Positions 1 through 7,854 of a stretch of DNA of 64,000 nucleotides are shown here, one piece after another. The position numbers and the translations under genes are program-made. The DNA is from Sulfitobacter sp. (GTDB lineage Bacteria > Pseudomonadota > Alphaproteobacteria > Rhodobacterales > Rhodobacteraceae), in assembly GCA_029252045.1 (NCBI GenBank), contig JAQXCD010000036.1, forward strand, positions 62,001 through 126,000. The letters run 5' to 3'. The first letter of the stretch is position 1. Each line of letters begins with the position of its first letter. The notes beneath the pieces were generated by a model, which was given only the letters and a program-made list of their open reading frames with translations, had not been told where the DNA came from and ran no database searches.

Positions 1-2
1 CG

Positions 3-290
3 ATCAAACGTGTGGCCGCCCCACCACCGCCGCTCAAACCTTGGGGTGTGCAGCTGGGCTTTGGAACGTCCGAGAAATCTGCCAAGGCCAAGATCGCAAA
101 CCAGACCCGTAGTTGTAGCGTCAAGGTAAAAGGCGAAAAGCTGGACCTGATTTATGTGAAAAACCGCGTGTCGGGCAAAAAGGGCTATCACTTTGGCCGT
201 ATTGGCCGGAATACCCGTGATGCAGCGCAAAGATTATGCAGCGATCTCAAGCGCCAGCTGTGCAGTTGTCTGGTGGCCGAGAATAATTAG
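3..290 (+). CDS. SPOR-domain protein, C-terminal fragment
   Basis: The frame is open to the left edge, so only about 95 C-terminal residues are visible; the GTG at position 12 is not believed to be the start. A proline run is followed by PWGVQLGFG and roughly 75 residues with the pattern of a SPOR (septal peptidoglycan-binding) domain, ending in a Cys-rich tail (RLCSDLKRQLCSCLV). In Rhodobacterales this module often follows an SLT lytic transglycosylase domain, which would place the protein in the periplasm acting on cell wall. That identity is inference, because any catalytic part lies outside the window. The gene converges on the formate dehydrogenase gene with 35 bp between the stops. Confidence 0.6.
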   Translation: MKRVAAPPPPLKPWGVQLGFGTSEKSAKAKIANQTRSCSVKVKGEKLDLIYVKNRVSGKKGYHFGRIGRNTRDAAQRLCSDLKRQLCSCLVAENN

Positions 291-325
291 GCGCCGCCCC
301 GTATGACCGGAGCGGCGCCTATGGC

Positions 326-2029
326 TTATATCTCATCCGCGAAGTGCTTCATCGTCATGCGGATCGGGTTCGGCGCTGCCTGCCCCAAACCGCAGATAGA
401 GGCATCCACCATCGCGGAGGATAGCTCCTCAAGCAGGCCCTGATCCCAATGGTCCGCCTGCATCAGCTTGACCGCCTTGCCACAGCCGACACGGCACGGC
501 GTACATTGGCCACAGCTTTCGTCCTCGAAGAAGCGCAGCATATTCAGGGCAGCATCGCGGGCGCGGTCTTTATCTGACAGGACCACCACAGCGGCGGAGC
601 CGATGAAGCTGCCGTGCGGTTGCAGCGTGTCGAAATCCAGCGGGATGTCGTTCATGCTGGCGGGTAGAATACCGGAAGACGGGCCACCCGGTTGATAGGC
701 CTTAAAGGTGTGCCCCGCGGCCATACCGCCCGCGGCCTCAATGATATCGGTGATCGTGGAACCTGCGGGCAGAAGGTAGACGCCGCCCTTGGCCACGCGG
801 CCGGATACGGAGTAGCTGCGCAGGCCTTTGCGGCCATTGTGTTCAACCGAAGACAGGATTTCAGGCCCTTCGCGGCAGATGCGTGCGATCCAGTGCAGGG
901 TTTCAACGTTATGCACCAGCGTCGGGCGGCCAAAGACGCCGACCTGCGCCACAAATGGCGGACGGTGGCGTGGCATGCCGCGCTTGCCTTCAATGCTCTC
1001 GATCATCGCGGATTCTTCGCCGCAGATATAGGCGCCTGCACCGCGGCGTAGCTCGATATAGCCTGCGGGAACAACGCCTGCGTCTTCCAGTGCGGCGATC
1101 TCGGCAGCAAGAATGTGCAGGACTGCGGGGTATTCGTCGCGCATGTAGATATAGGCGCGCTCTGCCTCGACGGCCCAAGCCGCAATCAGCATGCCCTCAA
1201 GGAACAGATGCGGCACGCGCTCAAGGTAGTAGCGATCCTTGAATGTGCCCGGCTCGCCCTCGTCGCCGTTTACAGCCAGATAGCGGGTGCCGGCGTTGGC
1301 GCGCACAAAGCCCCATTTTTTGCCCGACGGGAAACCAGCGCCGCCAAGACCGCGCAGACCGGAGGACAGAACTTTCTCCTGCACTGCTTCCCAGTCACCG
1401 CTTTTGCGAATCTCTGCAAGTGTCGCGTAACCGCCTGCTGCTGCGTAGGTGGCATAGGTCTCATACTCGGGGATATGGGCGTGGGTATGCCCTGCCGCGA
1501 TGGCGGCGTGCACTTTTTCGGGGGTGGCGTTATCGATGTGGTGATGGCCCAGCTCCAACACAGGTGCGGTATCACAGCGCCCCATACAGGGCGCACGCAG
1601 CACGCGCACCTCGGTGGGGTCCAGCCCGTCTTCCAATGCAGCCTTGAGCGCCTGAGCGCCAGCCAGCTCGCAGCTGAGCGAATCGCAGACGCGGATGGTG
1701 AGTGCGGGCGGCGGCACCTCGCCTTCCTTGACCACATCGAAGTGGGCGTAGAAGGTGGCGACCTCATAGACCTCTGCCATGCTCATCCGCATTTCTTCGG
1801 CCAATGCGCGTAGGTGTGCTGCACTGAGGTGGCCGAATTCGTCCTGAATAAGGTGCAAATGCTCGATCAGAAGATCACGGTCGCGCGGCTCCGCCCCCAG
1901 AAGGTCGCGGACCTGCGCCCATGCATCATCTTCCAGCTGGCGGCCTTTGGTGTGACGACGGCCCTTGCCAGTGCCCGACTTCCAAACGCCCTTGTCAGGC
2001 CCGCTCTTCTTGTTTTCATCCAACGCCAT
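326..2029 (-). CDS. NAD-dependent formate dehydrogenase beta subunit (fused NuoE-NuoF type)
   Basis: This 567-residue protein would pass electrons from the formate dehydrogenase catalytic subunit to NAD+ through FMN and Fe-S centres in the cytoplasm. Residues about 30-190 are a NuoE-like thioredoxin-fold 2Fe-2S domain with ligands C115, C120, C148 and C152. The remainder is NuoF-like: NAD/FMN site LRGLGGAGFPSGKKW, then NGDEGEPGTFKDRYY, the GAGAYICGEESA segment, and a C-terminal 4Fe-4S site SCGQCTPCRVGC plus the Cys of ASICGLG. I chose the ATG at 2029 because AAGGA lies 7-8 bases upstream; a start at 2065 has no such site. In FDH systems this subunit pairs with a molybdenum or tungsten alpha subunit, but none is encoded next to it here. 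Confidence 0.88.
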   Translation of the reverse strand: MALDENKKSGPDKGVWKSGTGKGRRHTKGRQLEDDAWAQVRDLLGAEPRDRDLLIEHLHLIQDEFGHLSAAHLRALAEEMRMSMAEVYEVATFYAHFDVVKEGEVPPPALTIRVCDSLSCELAGAQALKAALEDGLDPTEVRVLRAPCMGRCDTAPVLELGHHHIDNATPEKVHAAIAAGHTHAHIPEYETYATYAAAGGYATLAEIRKSGDWEAVQEKVLSSGLRGLGGAGFPSGKKWGFVRANAGTRYLAVNGDEGEPGTFKDRYYLERVPHLFLEGMLIAAWAVEAERAYIYMRDEYPAVLHILAAEIAALEDAGVVPAGYIELRRGAGAYICGEESAMIESIEGKRGMPRHRPPFVAQVGVFGRPTLVHNVETLHWIARICREGPEILSSVEHNGRKGLRSYSVSGRVAKGGVYLLPAGSTITDIIEAAGGMAAGHTFKAYQPGGPSSGILPASMNDIPLDFDTLQPHGSFIGSAAVVVLSDKDRARDAALNMLRFFEDESCGQCTPCRVGCGKAVKLMQADHWDQGLLEELSSAMVDASICGLGQAAPNPIRMTMKHFADEI

Positions 2030-2197
2030 CGCCGCATCCTTTTGTTCTTTGCGATGGTGTAGCAAAGCAGGCCGAGACGGTTGAGGCGAAAAACGACAAT
2101 TCAGCGGCTCTTTGCGCGGCGGCGGTGGGGCGCTGATGTATCTGGAGCGGTGAGTGTCCCACTGGTCGCGGCACGGGACATCTGGCAGAGTGGCAGA

Positions 2198-2593
2198 ATG
2201 AAAACAGCTACGTTGATCCTTTTGGTCCTCACTGCCCTGCCCGCCGCCGCCGAGCCACTGATGAGCGCGGAGGAGTTTGATGCCTATACGATGGGCAAGA
2301 CACTCTATTACGGCAACTCGGACACGCCTTACGGGGCAGAGATTTATTTACCCGACAGGCGTGTTCGCTGGTCGTTTCTGGACGGGGATTGCAGAGACGG
2401 CGAATGGTATGAGGCAGATGGTTTGATCTGCTTTACCTACGAGGACCGGCCCGAACCGCAATGCTGGAGTTTCGAGAAGGGGGCAAACGGGTTGATTGCG
2501 CGGTTCGAAAATGATCCGGCGATAACGCCGCTTTATGAAGCCAACGAGAGCACGCAGGAGATGTTGTGTTTGGGGCCTAAAATCGGGGTCTGA
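2198..2593 (+). CDS. Small secreted protein, paralogue of the gene at 5575-5973
   Basis: This 131-residue protein has a clear Sec signal peptide (MKTATLILLVLTALPAAAEP) and a short, mostly beta-type, Cys-containing mature domain. I do not recognise a named family. It aligns with the protein at 5575-5973: WSFLDGDCRDG and GLICFTYEDRPEPQCW here correspond to WADESGRCTYG and GPLLCFLYEDAPDPNNCW there, so both keep the same three-cysteine layout. Those cysteines could form a disulfide in the periplasm. The ATG at 2198 puts the signal peptide at the N terminus; an upstream in-frame start at 2081 would add an unlikely basic leader. It is transcribed away from the divergent formate dehydrogenase gene. 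Confidence 0.72.
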   Translation: MKTATLILLVLTALPAAAEPLMSAEEFDAYTMGKTLYYGNSDTPYGAEIYLPDRRVRWSFLDGDCRDGEWYEADGLICFTYEDRPEPQCWSFEKGANGLIARFENDPAITPLYEANESTQEMLCLGPKIGV

Positions 2594-2610
2594 ATTCGGG
2601 TTCTGACGCG

Positions 2611-2675
2611 GGAGGGGGCCAGCCCCCATTGGCGCAAGCGCCAATTCCCCCGGAGGATATAGGGCCAAGAAAGAT
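2611..2675. repeat. REP-like palindromic intergenic element
   Basis: Between two convergent genes lies a nested palindrome. GGGGGCC-AGCCCCC is followed by a perfect 8-bp stem, ATTGGCGC-AA-GCGCCAAT (2628-2645), and then CCCCCGGAGGATAT. The GGGGG and CCCCC arms can enclose the inner hairpin. The layout (G-rich arm, inner GCGC hairpin, CCCCCGG(A/G)GGATAT tail) resembles dispersed intergenic elements I recall from Rhodobacterales genomes. It can also act as a bidirectional terminator for the gene ending at 2593 and xseA. Confidence 0.6.
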
Positions 2676-2692
2676 AGTCATTTGGTCATCGT

Positions 2693-4186
2693 TCAGGGCC
2701 GAACGATGATCTTGCCATCTGCAAACTGGATTTCAAGGGCGGGCTGTTGTGTGGCGTCTTTTGTGTTTGTGATCACTGTGCCTGCGCCGCGAACAACCGC
2801 AAAACCACGCTCTAATGTGGCCTCGTAGCCTAGCGTTCGGCGGAGCCGCTCGGCGGCGGTTATCTGGCTTTGCCAGTTCGAGATTTGCCTGTTGGCAATT
2901 TCGGACAGGGATTTTTCGGCGCGCTTGAACCGCGCCAGTTGCTGGGTATGTTCGCGGGCAAAGGCCGGGCCCAGACGAGCGGCGGCCATATCAATGCGGC
3001 GCCGGTCCTGTGACAGGCGGCTGCGCAGGGCTGCGGGCCGCAAACCGCCGCTGAGGTCTGCCAGACGCACTTTGCGGCGTTGCACACCTGCCATCAGGGC
3101 GGGATCAAGCCGGGCGCCTGCGCGCTCCAGCCTGAGTTTCGGGAAATCGGTGAGTTTTGACGCACGGGTCAGGCGGTCTGCGGCGCGGTCAAGGCGCTGG
3201 CGCGGACTGTCCAGCAGGCTATCTGGGCGTGGCAGGGCGCGGGACATATCGCGCAGGCGCTGGCCGCGCTGGACCAGACCTTGGGTGAGGGCGCGGCTGA
3301 GGCGCGCGTGTTGCTGGTCAAGGTAGGCCATCAGCTCAACCCGAACCGGCACAGCGAGCTCTGCGGCAGCTGTGGGTGTGGGCGCGCGTTTATCAGAGGC
3401 GTAGTCGATCAGGGTTGTATCGGTCTCATGGCCCACAGCAGAGATCAGCGGGATGTCGGAGGCGGCAGCCGCGCGCACAACGATTTCTTCGTTAAAGCCC
3501 CACAGGTCTTCGACAGAGCCGCCGCCGCGCGCAACGATGATCAAATCGGGGCGTGGCAGGGCGCCACCCGGCGTGAGACGGTTGAAGCCTGCGATGGCGT
3601 TGGCGACTTCGGGGGCGCAACGGGTGCCTTGCACCGCAACGGGCCAGATCAGCACTTTGCGCGGGAAACGGTCGCGCAGGCGGTGCAGGATATCGCGAAT
3701 GACCGCACCGGAAGGAGAGGTGATCACACCGATGATTTCGGGGAGATAGGGCAAGGGCCGTTTGCGGGCGGGGTCAAACAGACCTTCAGCCGCCAGTGCT
3801 GTTTTGCGTTTTTCCAGCACCGCCATCAGCGCGCCCATGCCTGCAGGCTGGAGATCTTCAATGATGATCTGGTACTTCGATTGCCCCGGGAAGGTTGTAA
3901 TCCGGCCTGTGACAATGACCTCCATGCCCTCTTCTGCTTGGGTCACCAGTTTGGATGCAACGCCTTTCCAGATGATCCCCGAAATCACAGCGGCATCATC
4001 TTTGAGGTCGAGATAGACGTGACCGGAGCGCGGCAGGCTGACACGGCCCACTTCGGCCCGCAGGCGGACATGCCCGAATTCGTTTTCGATCACGCGCTTG
4101 ATTGCACCCGAAAGCTCTCCCACCGTGTATTCGGGGTTATTGCCCTGTGCGGGACTGTCTTCTGGGTGATCATCGAACAGATCCAT
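2693..4186 (-). CDS. xseA: Exodeoxyribonuclease VII large subunit
   Basis: Exonuclease VII degrades single-stranded DNA to oligonucleotides in both directions; XseA carries the catalytic domain and works with many copies of the small XseB. The 497-residue protein has the N-terminal OB fold (YTVGELSGAIKRVIE to about residue 105), the catalytic core with IGVITSPSGAVIRDI and the hallmark DLIIVARGGGSVEDLWGF, then a long Arg-rich coiled-coil region and a C-terminal GFAVVRG segment. The ATG at 4186 is preferred over 4204 because AAGGA sits about 8 bases before it. No xseB is adjacent. The gene is divergent from purD, with 71 bp between starts. Confidence 0.95.
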   Translation of the reverse strand: MDLFDDHPEDSPAQGNNPEYTVGELSGAIKRVIENEFGHVRLRAEVGRVSLPRSGHVYLDLKDDAAVISGIIWKGVASKLVTQAEEGMEVIVTGRITTFPGQSKYQIIIEDLQPAGMGALMAVLEKRKTALAAEGLFDPARKRPLPYLPEIIGVITSPSGAVIRDILHRLRDRFPRKVLIWPVAVQGTRCAPEVANAIAGFNRLTPGGALPRPDLIIVARGGGSVEDLWGFNEEIVVRAAAASDIPLISAVGHETDTTLIDYASDKRAPTPTAAAELAVPVRVELMAYLDQQHARLSRALTQGLVQRGQRLRDMSRALPRPDSLLDSPRQRLDRAADRLTRASKLTDFPKLRLERAGARLDPALMAGVQRRKVRLADLSGGLRPAALRSRLSQDRRRIDMAAARLGPAFAREHTQQLARFKRAEKSLSEIANRQISNWQSQITAAERLRRTLGYEATLERGFAVVRGAGTVITNTKDATQQPALEIQFADGKIIVRP

Positions 4187-4257
4187 CGGTGCATCCTTGT
4201 GCATTGGTCAGGCCCAGCATAAAACGCCCAGCAAGCAAGGCCAAGGGAGTGCGCAGC

Positions 4258-5523
4258 ATGAATATTCTGATTTTAGGCAGCGGTGGACGTGAACACAGCC
4301 TCGCATGGGCCGTTATGCAGAACCCGAAATGCGACAAGCTGATTGTGGCGCCCGGAAACGCAGGCATTGCGCAGATCGCCGATTGTGCGGCCATCGACAT
4401 TAATGACGGTGGAACGGTCGTGCAATTTGCCGAACGCAATAACATTGATTTTGTGATTGTCGGGCCAGAAGCGCCATTGGCAGCCGGTGTGGCGGACCGC
4501 TTGCGTGAGGCAGGCGTTTTGGTCTTTGGTCCCTCAAAGGCCGCAGCTGCACTTGAGGCGTCAAAAGCGTTTACCAAAGAGATTTGCGATGCTTGCGGTG
4601 CGCCAACTGCGGCTTACGGGCACTTCACGGACGCGGTTGCCGCCAAGGCCTATGTGCAGCAGCAGGGTGCGCCAATTGTTGTGAAGGCTGACGGGCTGGC
4701 AGCAGGTAAAGGTGTGATCATCGCCGAGACAGTGGCCGAAGCTGAGGCCGCAATTGACGATATGTTCGGAGGCGAGTTTGGCGCAGCCGGTGCCGAAGTG
4801 GTGATCGAGGAATTCATGCGCGGCGAGGAGGCCTCCTTCTTTATCCTGTGTGACGGTGAAAACGTCCTGCCCATAGGGACAGCGCAAGACCACAAACGTG
4901 TGGGCGATGGCGATACCGGACCAAACACCGGCGGAATGGGCGCCTATTCCCCTGCTCCGGTACTGACCGACGAGATTGCAGAGCGCGCGCTGGCCGAGAT
5001 TGTCCGCCCGACGATGGCCGAAATGGCCAAGCGCGGTATGCCCTATCAAGGTGTTCTATATGCGGGCCTTATGATCGAGAACGGCCTGCCGCGGCTGGTG
5101 GAATATAACGTACGATTTGGTGATCCCGAATGTCAGGCGTTGATGATGCGGCTGGGCGGTCAGGCGTTTGACCTGATCCATGCTGCGGCTGAGGGGCGGC
5201 TGTCGGAGATGCGGGTCAATTGGGCGGAAGACCATGCACTGACGGTGGTAATGGCAGCGGCAGGCTATCCGGGTGACTGTGAGAAAGGCTCGGTCATTGG
5301 CGGATTGGATGCGCTGGCCGAGGACAGCAGCCATATGGTGTTTCATGCGGGGACCGCCTTGCGGGACGGTCAGGTTGTCGCCAGCGGGGGGCGCGTGTTG
5401 GGGGTGACCGCGCGCGGGGACACATTGGCGCAAGCGCGCGATCGGGCCTATGCGATGGTAGACGCGGTTGACTGGCCCGAAGGGTTTTGCCGCCGCGATA
5501 TCGGCTGGCGCGCGTTGACCTGA
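4258..5523 (+). CDS. purD: Phosphoribosylamine--glycine ligase
   Basis: GAR synthetase joins glycine to 5-phosphoribosylamine using ATP, the second step of de novo purine synthesis in the cytosol. The 421-residue product has the expected length. It shows the N-terminal MNILILGSGGREHSLAW, ATP-grasp elements VVKADGLAAGKGV and HKRVGDGDTGPNTGGMGAY, and the metal-binding YNVRFGDPECQ. The start at 4258 is preceded by AAGGGAG nine bases upstream; the longer open frame from 4102 runs into the xseA promoter region and is not homologous. The gene stands alone, divergent from xseA and convergent with the small secreted protein gene at 5575. Confidence 0.97.
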   Translation: MNILILGSGGREHSLAWAVMQNPKCDKLIVAPGNAGIAQIADCAAIDINDGGTVVQFAERNNIDFVIVGPEAPLAAGVADRLREAGVLVFGPSKAAAALEASKAFTKEICDACGAPTAAYGHFTDAVAAKAYVQQQGAPIVVKADGLAAGKGVIIAETVAEAEAAIDDMFGGEFGAAGAEVVIEEFMRGEEASFFILCDGENVLPIGTAQDHKRVGDGDTGPNTGGMGAYSPAPVLTDEIAERALAEIVRPTMAEMAKRGMPYQGVLYAGLMIENGLPRLVEYNVRFGDPECQALMMRLGGQAFDLIHAAAEGRLSEMRVNWAEDHALTVVMAAAGYPGDCEKGSVIGGLDALAEDSSHMVFHAGTALRDGQVVASGGRVLGVTARGDTLAQARDRAYAMVDAVDWPEGFCRRDIGWRALT

Positions 5524-5574
5524 GCCGTTTGCGCGCGGGGCATCTGCGGGATTGAGTTTATTGGCACACTGAAA

Positions 5575-5973
5575 TCAGGAAGTCGGCGCGCCTTCGCAGA
5601 CAACCGGTTTTTCGCTGATGTCGCTAACGCGTTGCACTTCGCGCGAGCTCTCGGACATGACCAATAGCGTGCCTTCGTCCATAAAGGGCAGCCAGCAATT
5701 GTTCGGGTCCGGCGCATCCTCGTAGAGAAAGCACAGCAGCGGGCCGCGCTGCTCGATTCGGCCATAGGTACAGCGGCCGGATTCGTCTGCCCAGACGGAC
5801 AGATCACGGCGCAAGAACTGCTCGACCCCGACCAGGTTACCGGATCTTAGGGTGGTAAAGCTGAGTGTACGCCCCACCGCGATATCAAGAAAGCCGTCTG
5901 GTGTGATCTGGTCTTGTGCAGCGGCCGTGACACCCGTGAGACAGGTGACCAATGTGATGGCAAACCGTTTCAT
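5575..5973 (-). CDS. Small secreted protein, paralogue of the gene at 2198-2593
   Basis: This 132-residue protein begins with a Sec signal peptide (MKRFAITLVTCLTGVTAAAQ). The mature part shares the CxxG and LLCFLYEDAPDPNNCW pattern with the secreted protein encoded at 2198-2593, so the two form a small unnamed family. It is the last gene of a three-gene run: its ATG overlaps the end of the FG-GAP protein gene by 4 bp (ATGA), which implies translational coupling. A periplasmic location is likely; the function is unknown. Confidence 0.72.
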   Translation of the reverse strand: MKRFAITLVTCLTGVTAAAQDQITPDGFLDIAVGRTLSFTTLRSGNLVGVEQFLRRDLSVWADESGRCTYGRIEQRGPLLCFLYEDAPDPNNCWLPFMDEGTLLVMSESSREVQRVSDISEKPVVCEGAPTS

Positions 5974-6733
5974 CTACAGGCCAAAGCGCGTGCAAAGCTG
6001 CGGCGGTTCTTGTGGGGGCCGATATCGCTGGCGGTCAGGGTTGTCACTGTCCACGACACGGCCATCAGGCGGGACCAATCGGCGTTGGCCACAATCATTT
6101 CGGGTTTGCCCGCGCAGTTACGCAAACCGCCGCCGATGTCCCGCTCGCCAATACGGTGCTTTGTGAGCCCTTGCAGGGATGCGACTTCCTTTAAGGTGCC
6201 TTGGGCAAAGCGCCAGACCCGCAGGGTTTTCGCCAGATGTGGACGGTCGATATAGGCAAGTTCCATCAGGCCATCGCCATCCAGATCGGCAATGGCGACG
6301 GGTGCCAACCAGCGGCTGCGTGTGCCGATATAGGGGGTGGCGGTGATTTTGCCGCGTTGATTGTAGATGGCGAGGGACGCGCCTTGTGTGACGCTGGTCT
6401 CGACCACAATGACTTCGGGTTTGCCGTCGCCGTCCACATCGGCAAGGCGCGGCTCGGTATCCTCGAAGACTGACGTCAGGGGTAGACGGATTGAATAGGT
6501 GATGTTGCGTGCAACAGCGTCAGAGGTCCGGATTTCCAGCGCGCCCCATTCCTCGGCATCGCCCAGAATGCCGTGGGCATAGCGCAATGTAGGCTCGGTG
6601 TAGCGGGCGGAGGTTATGGTTTCCGCCAGTGCCGCAGGAGCAAGCGCCGACAGCCCTGCGCACAGTACCGGCAGCGCGCGGCGGGTGGCACGGCGCCACA
6701 TAACATTCAGCAGACGCCGTGCCCCTTGAAACA

Positions 6734-6734
<1 letters not shown>
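5970..6734 (-). CDS. FG-GAP/VCBS-repeat exported protein
   Basis: The 254-residue product starts with a long basic N-region and a hydrophobic segment ending in APAALAETI, consistent with an exported protein. The mature part holds beta-propeller-type calcium-binding motifs: RLADVDGDGKPEVIVVE, AIADLDGDGLMELAYID and a weaker copy near GGLRNCAGKPEMIVAN, as in FG-GAP/VCBS repeats. Three blades are too few for a complete propeller, so it may oligomerise or be a short variant. Its ATG overlaps the ferredoxin stop by one base (TAATG) and its end overlaps the next gene by 4 bp, so the three genes are tightly coupled. The ligand is unknown. Confidence 0.75.
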
Positions 6735-7174
<440 letters not shown>

Positions 7175-7223
7175 TTACGGTTAGTATGAGCGTAATAGAA
7201 TACAGACCCAAAGGTATTGGGCG

Positions 7224-7763
7224 ATGATACAGGCACATAACTTTCGCGTTGCGACCCGCGTTGCGGCATCCCTTTTGGGGGCTGTTTTGCTGTCGGCCTG
7301 CTTGCAGCCCCAAACCGTTTCTCAGAGCGGTGTAATTGTAGGCAACGGGCTTGCCCCCGAAGGGGCACCGCCCGGCACATGCTGGGGCAAGATCCCGACA
7401 CCGGCTGTGGTGGAAACCGTGACCGAGCAGATACTGGTGACGCCTGCCAAGATCAATCCGGACGGATCAATTGCAACATTACCCGTCTACCGCTCGGAGA
7501 GACGGCAGAATATCGTCACGCCCCGTACCGATCGCTGGTTCGAAATCCCCTGCCCGCCTGCCTTTACGGTTGAATTTGTCTCGACCCTCCAGCGGGCGCT
7601 GATTGCGCGCGGCCTCTATAGCGGCGCGGTCACCGGCAATATGGACGAGGCAACCCGCCGTGCCGTTTTGGCTGTGCAATCTGCCGAAGGGCTGCCCAGT
7701 GATGTGCTTTCAATCGAGACCGCCCGCGAGTTGGGCATTGTGGCTGTTCTGCGCAAGCCCTGA
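7224..7763 (+). CDS. Lipoprotein with C-terminal peptidoglycan-binding domain
   Basis: The 179-residue protein has a type II signal peptide with lipobox LLSAC (lipid-modified C26). Residues about 110-175 form a PGB-1-like helical domain (FVSTLQRALIARGLYSGAVTG ... EATRRAVLAVQSAEGL). It is therefore predicted to be anchored in the outer membrane or at the periplasmic face and to bind peptidoglycan. The middle (TVTEQILVTPAKINPDGS) is a conserved-looking strand region of unknown role. Two further cysteines (C53 and one near 110) lie in the mature part. The gene is followed by a strong terminator at 7789-7816 shared with the convergent degP-like gene. Confidence 0.75.
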   Translation: MIQAHNFRVATRVAASLLGAVLLSACLQPQTVSQSGVIVGNGLAPEGAPPGTCWGKIPTPAVVETVTEQILVTPAKINPDGSIATLPVYRSERRQNIVTPRTDRWFEIPCPPAFTVEFVSTLQRALIARGLYSGAVTGNMDEATRRAVLAVQSAEGLPSDVLSIETARELGIVAVLRKP

Positions 7764-7788
7764 CAAAATCCAGCAAGACCCGATATGA

Positions 7789-7816
7789 AAAAGGCGCCCC
7801 GCAAGGAGCGCCTTTT
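7789..7816. terminator. Bidirectional rho-independent terminator
   Basis: AAAAGGCGC and GCGCCTTTT form a 9-bp stem around a 10-base loop. A-tracts and T-tracts on both flanks let it serve both the lipoprotein gene (+) and the degP-like gene (-), which converge here. Confidence 0.8.
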
Positions 7817-7854
7817 GTCGTTGATACGCGTTAGCCTTTACTCGTCTTCGAGCG

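Noticed and set aside
3281-4222. 313-codon open frame on the plus strand
   Set aside because: Antisense to xseA, with no homology-like motifs or ribosome site; a compositional shadow.
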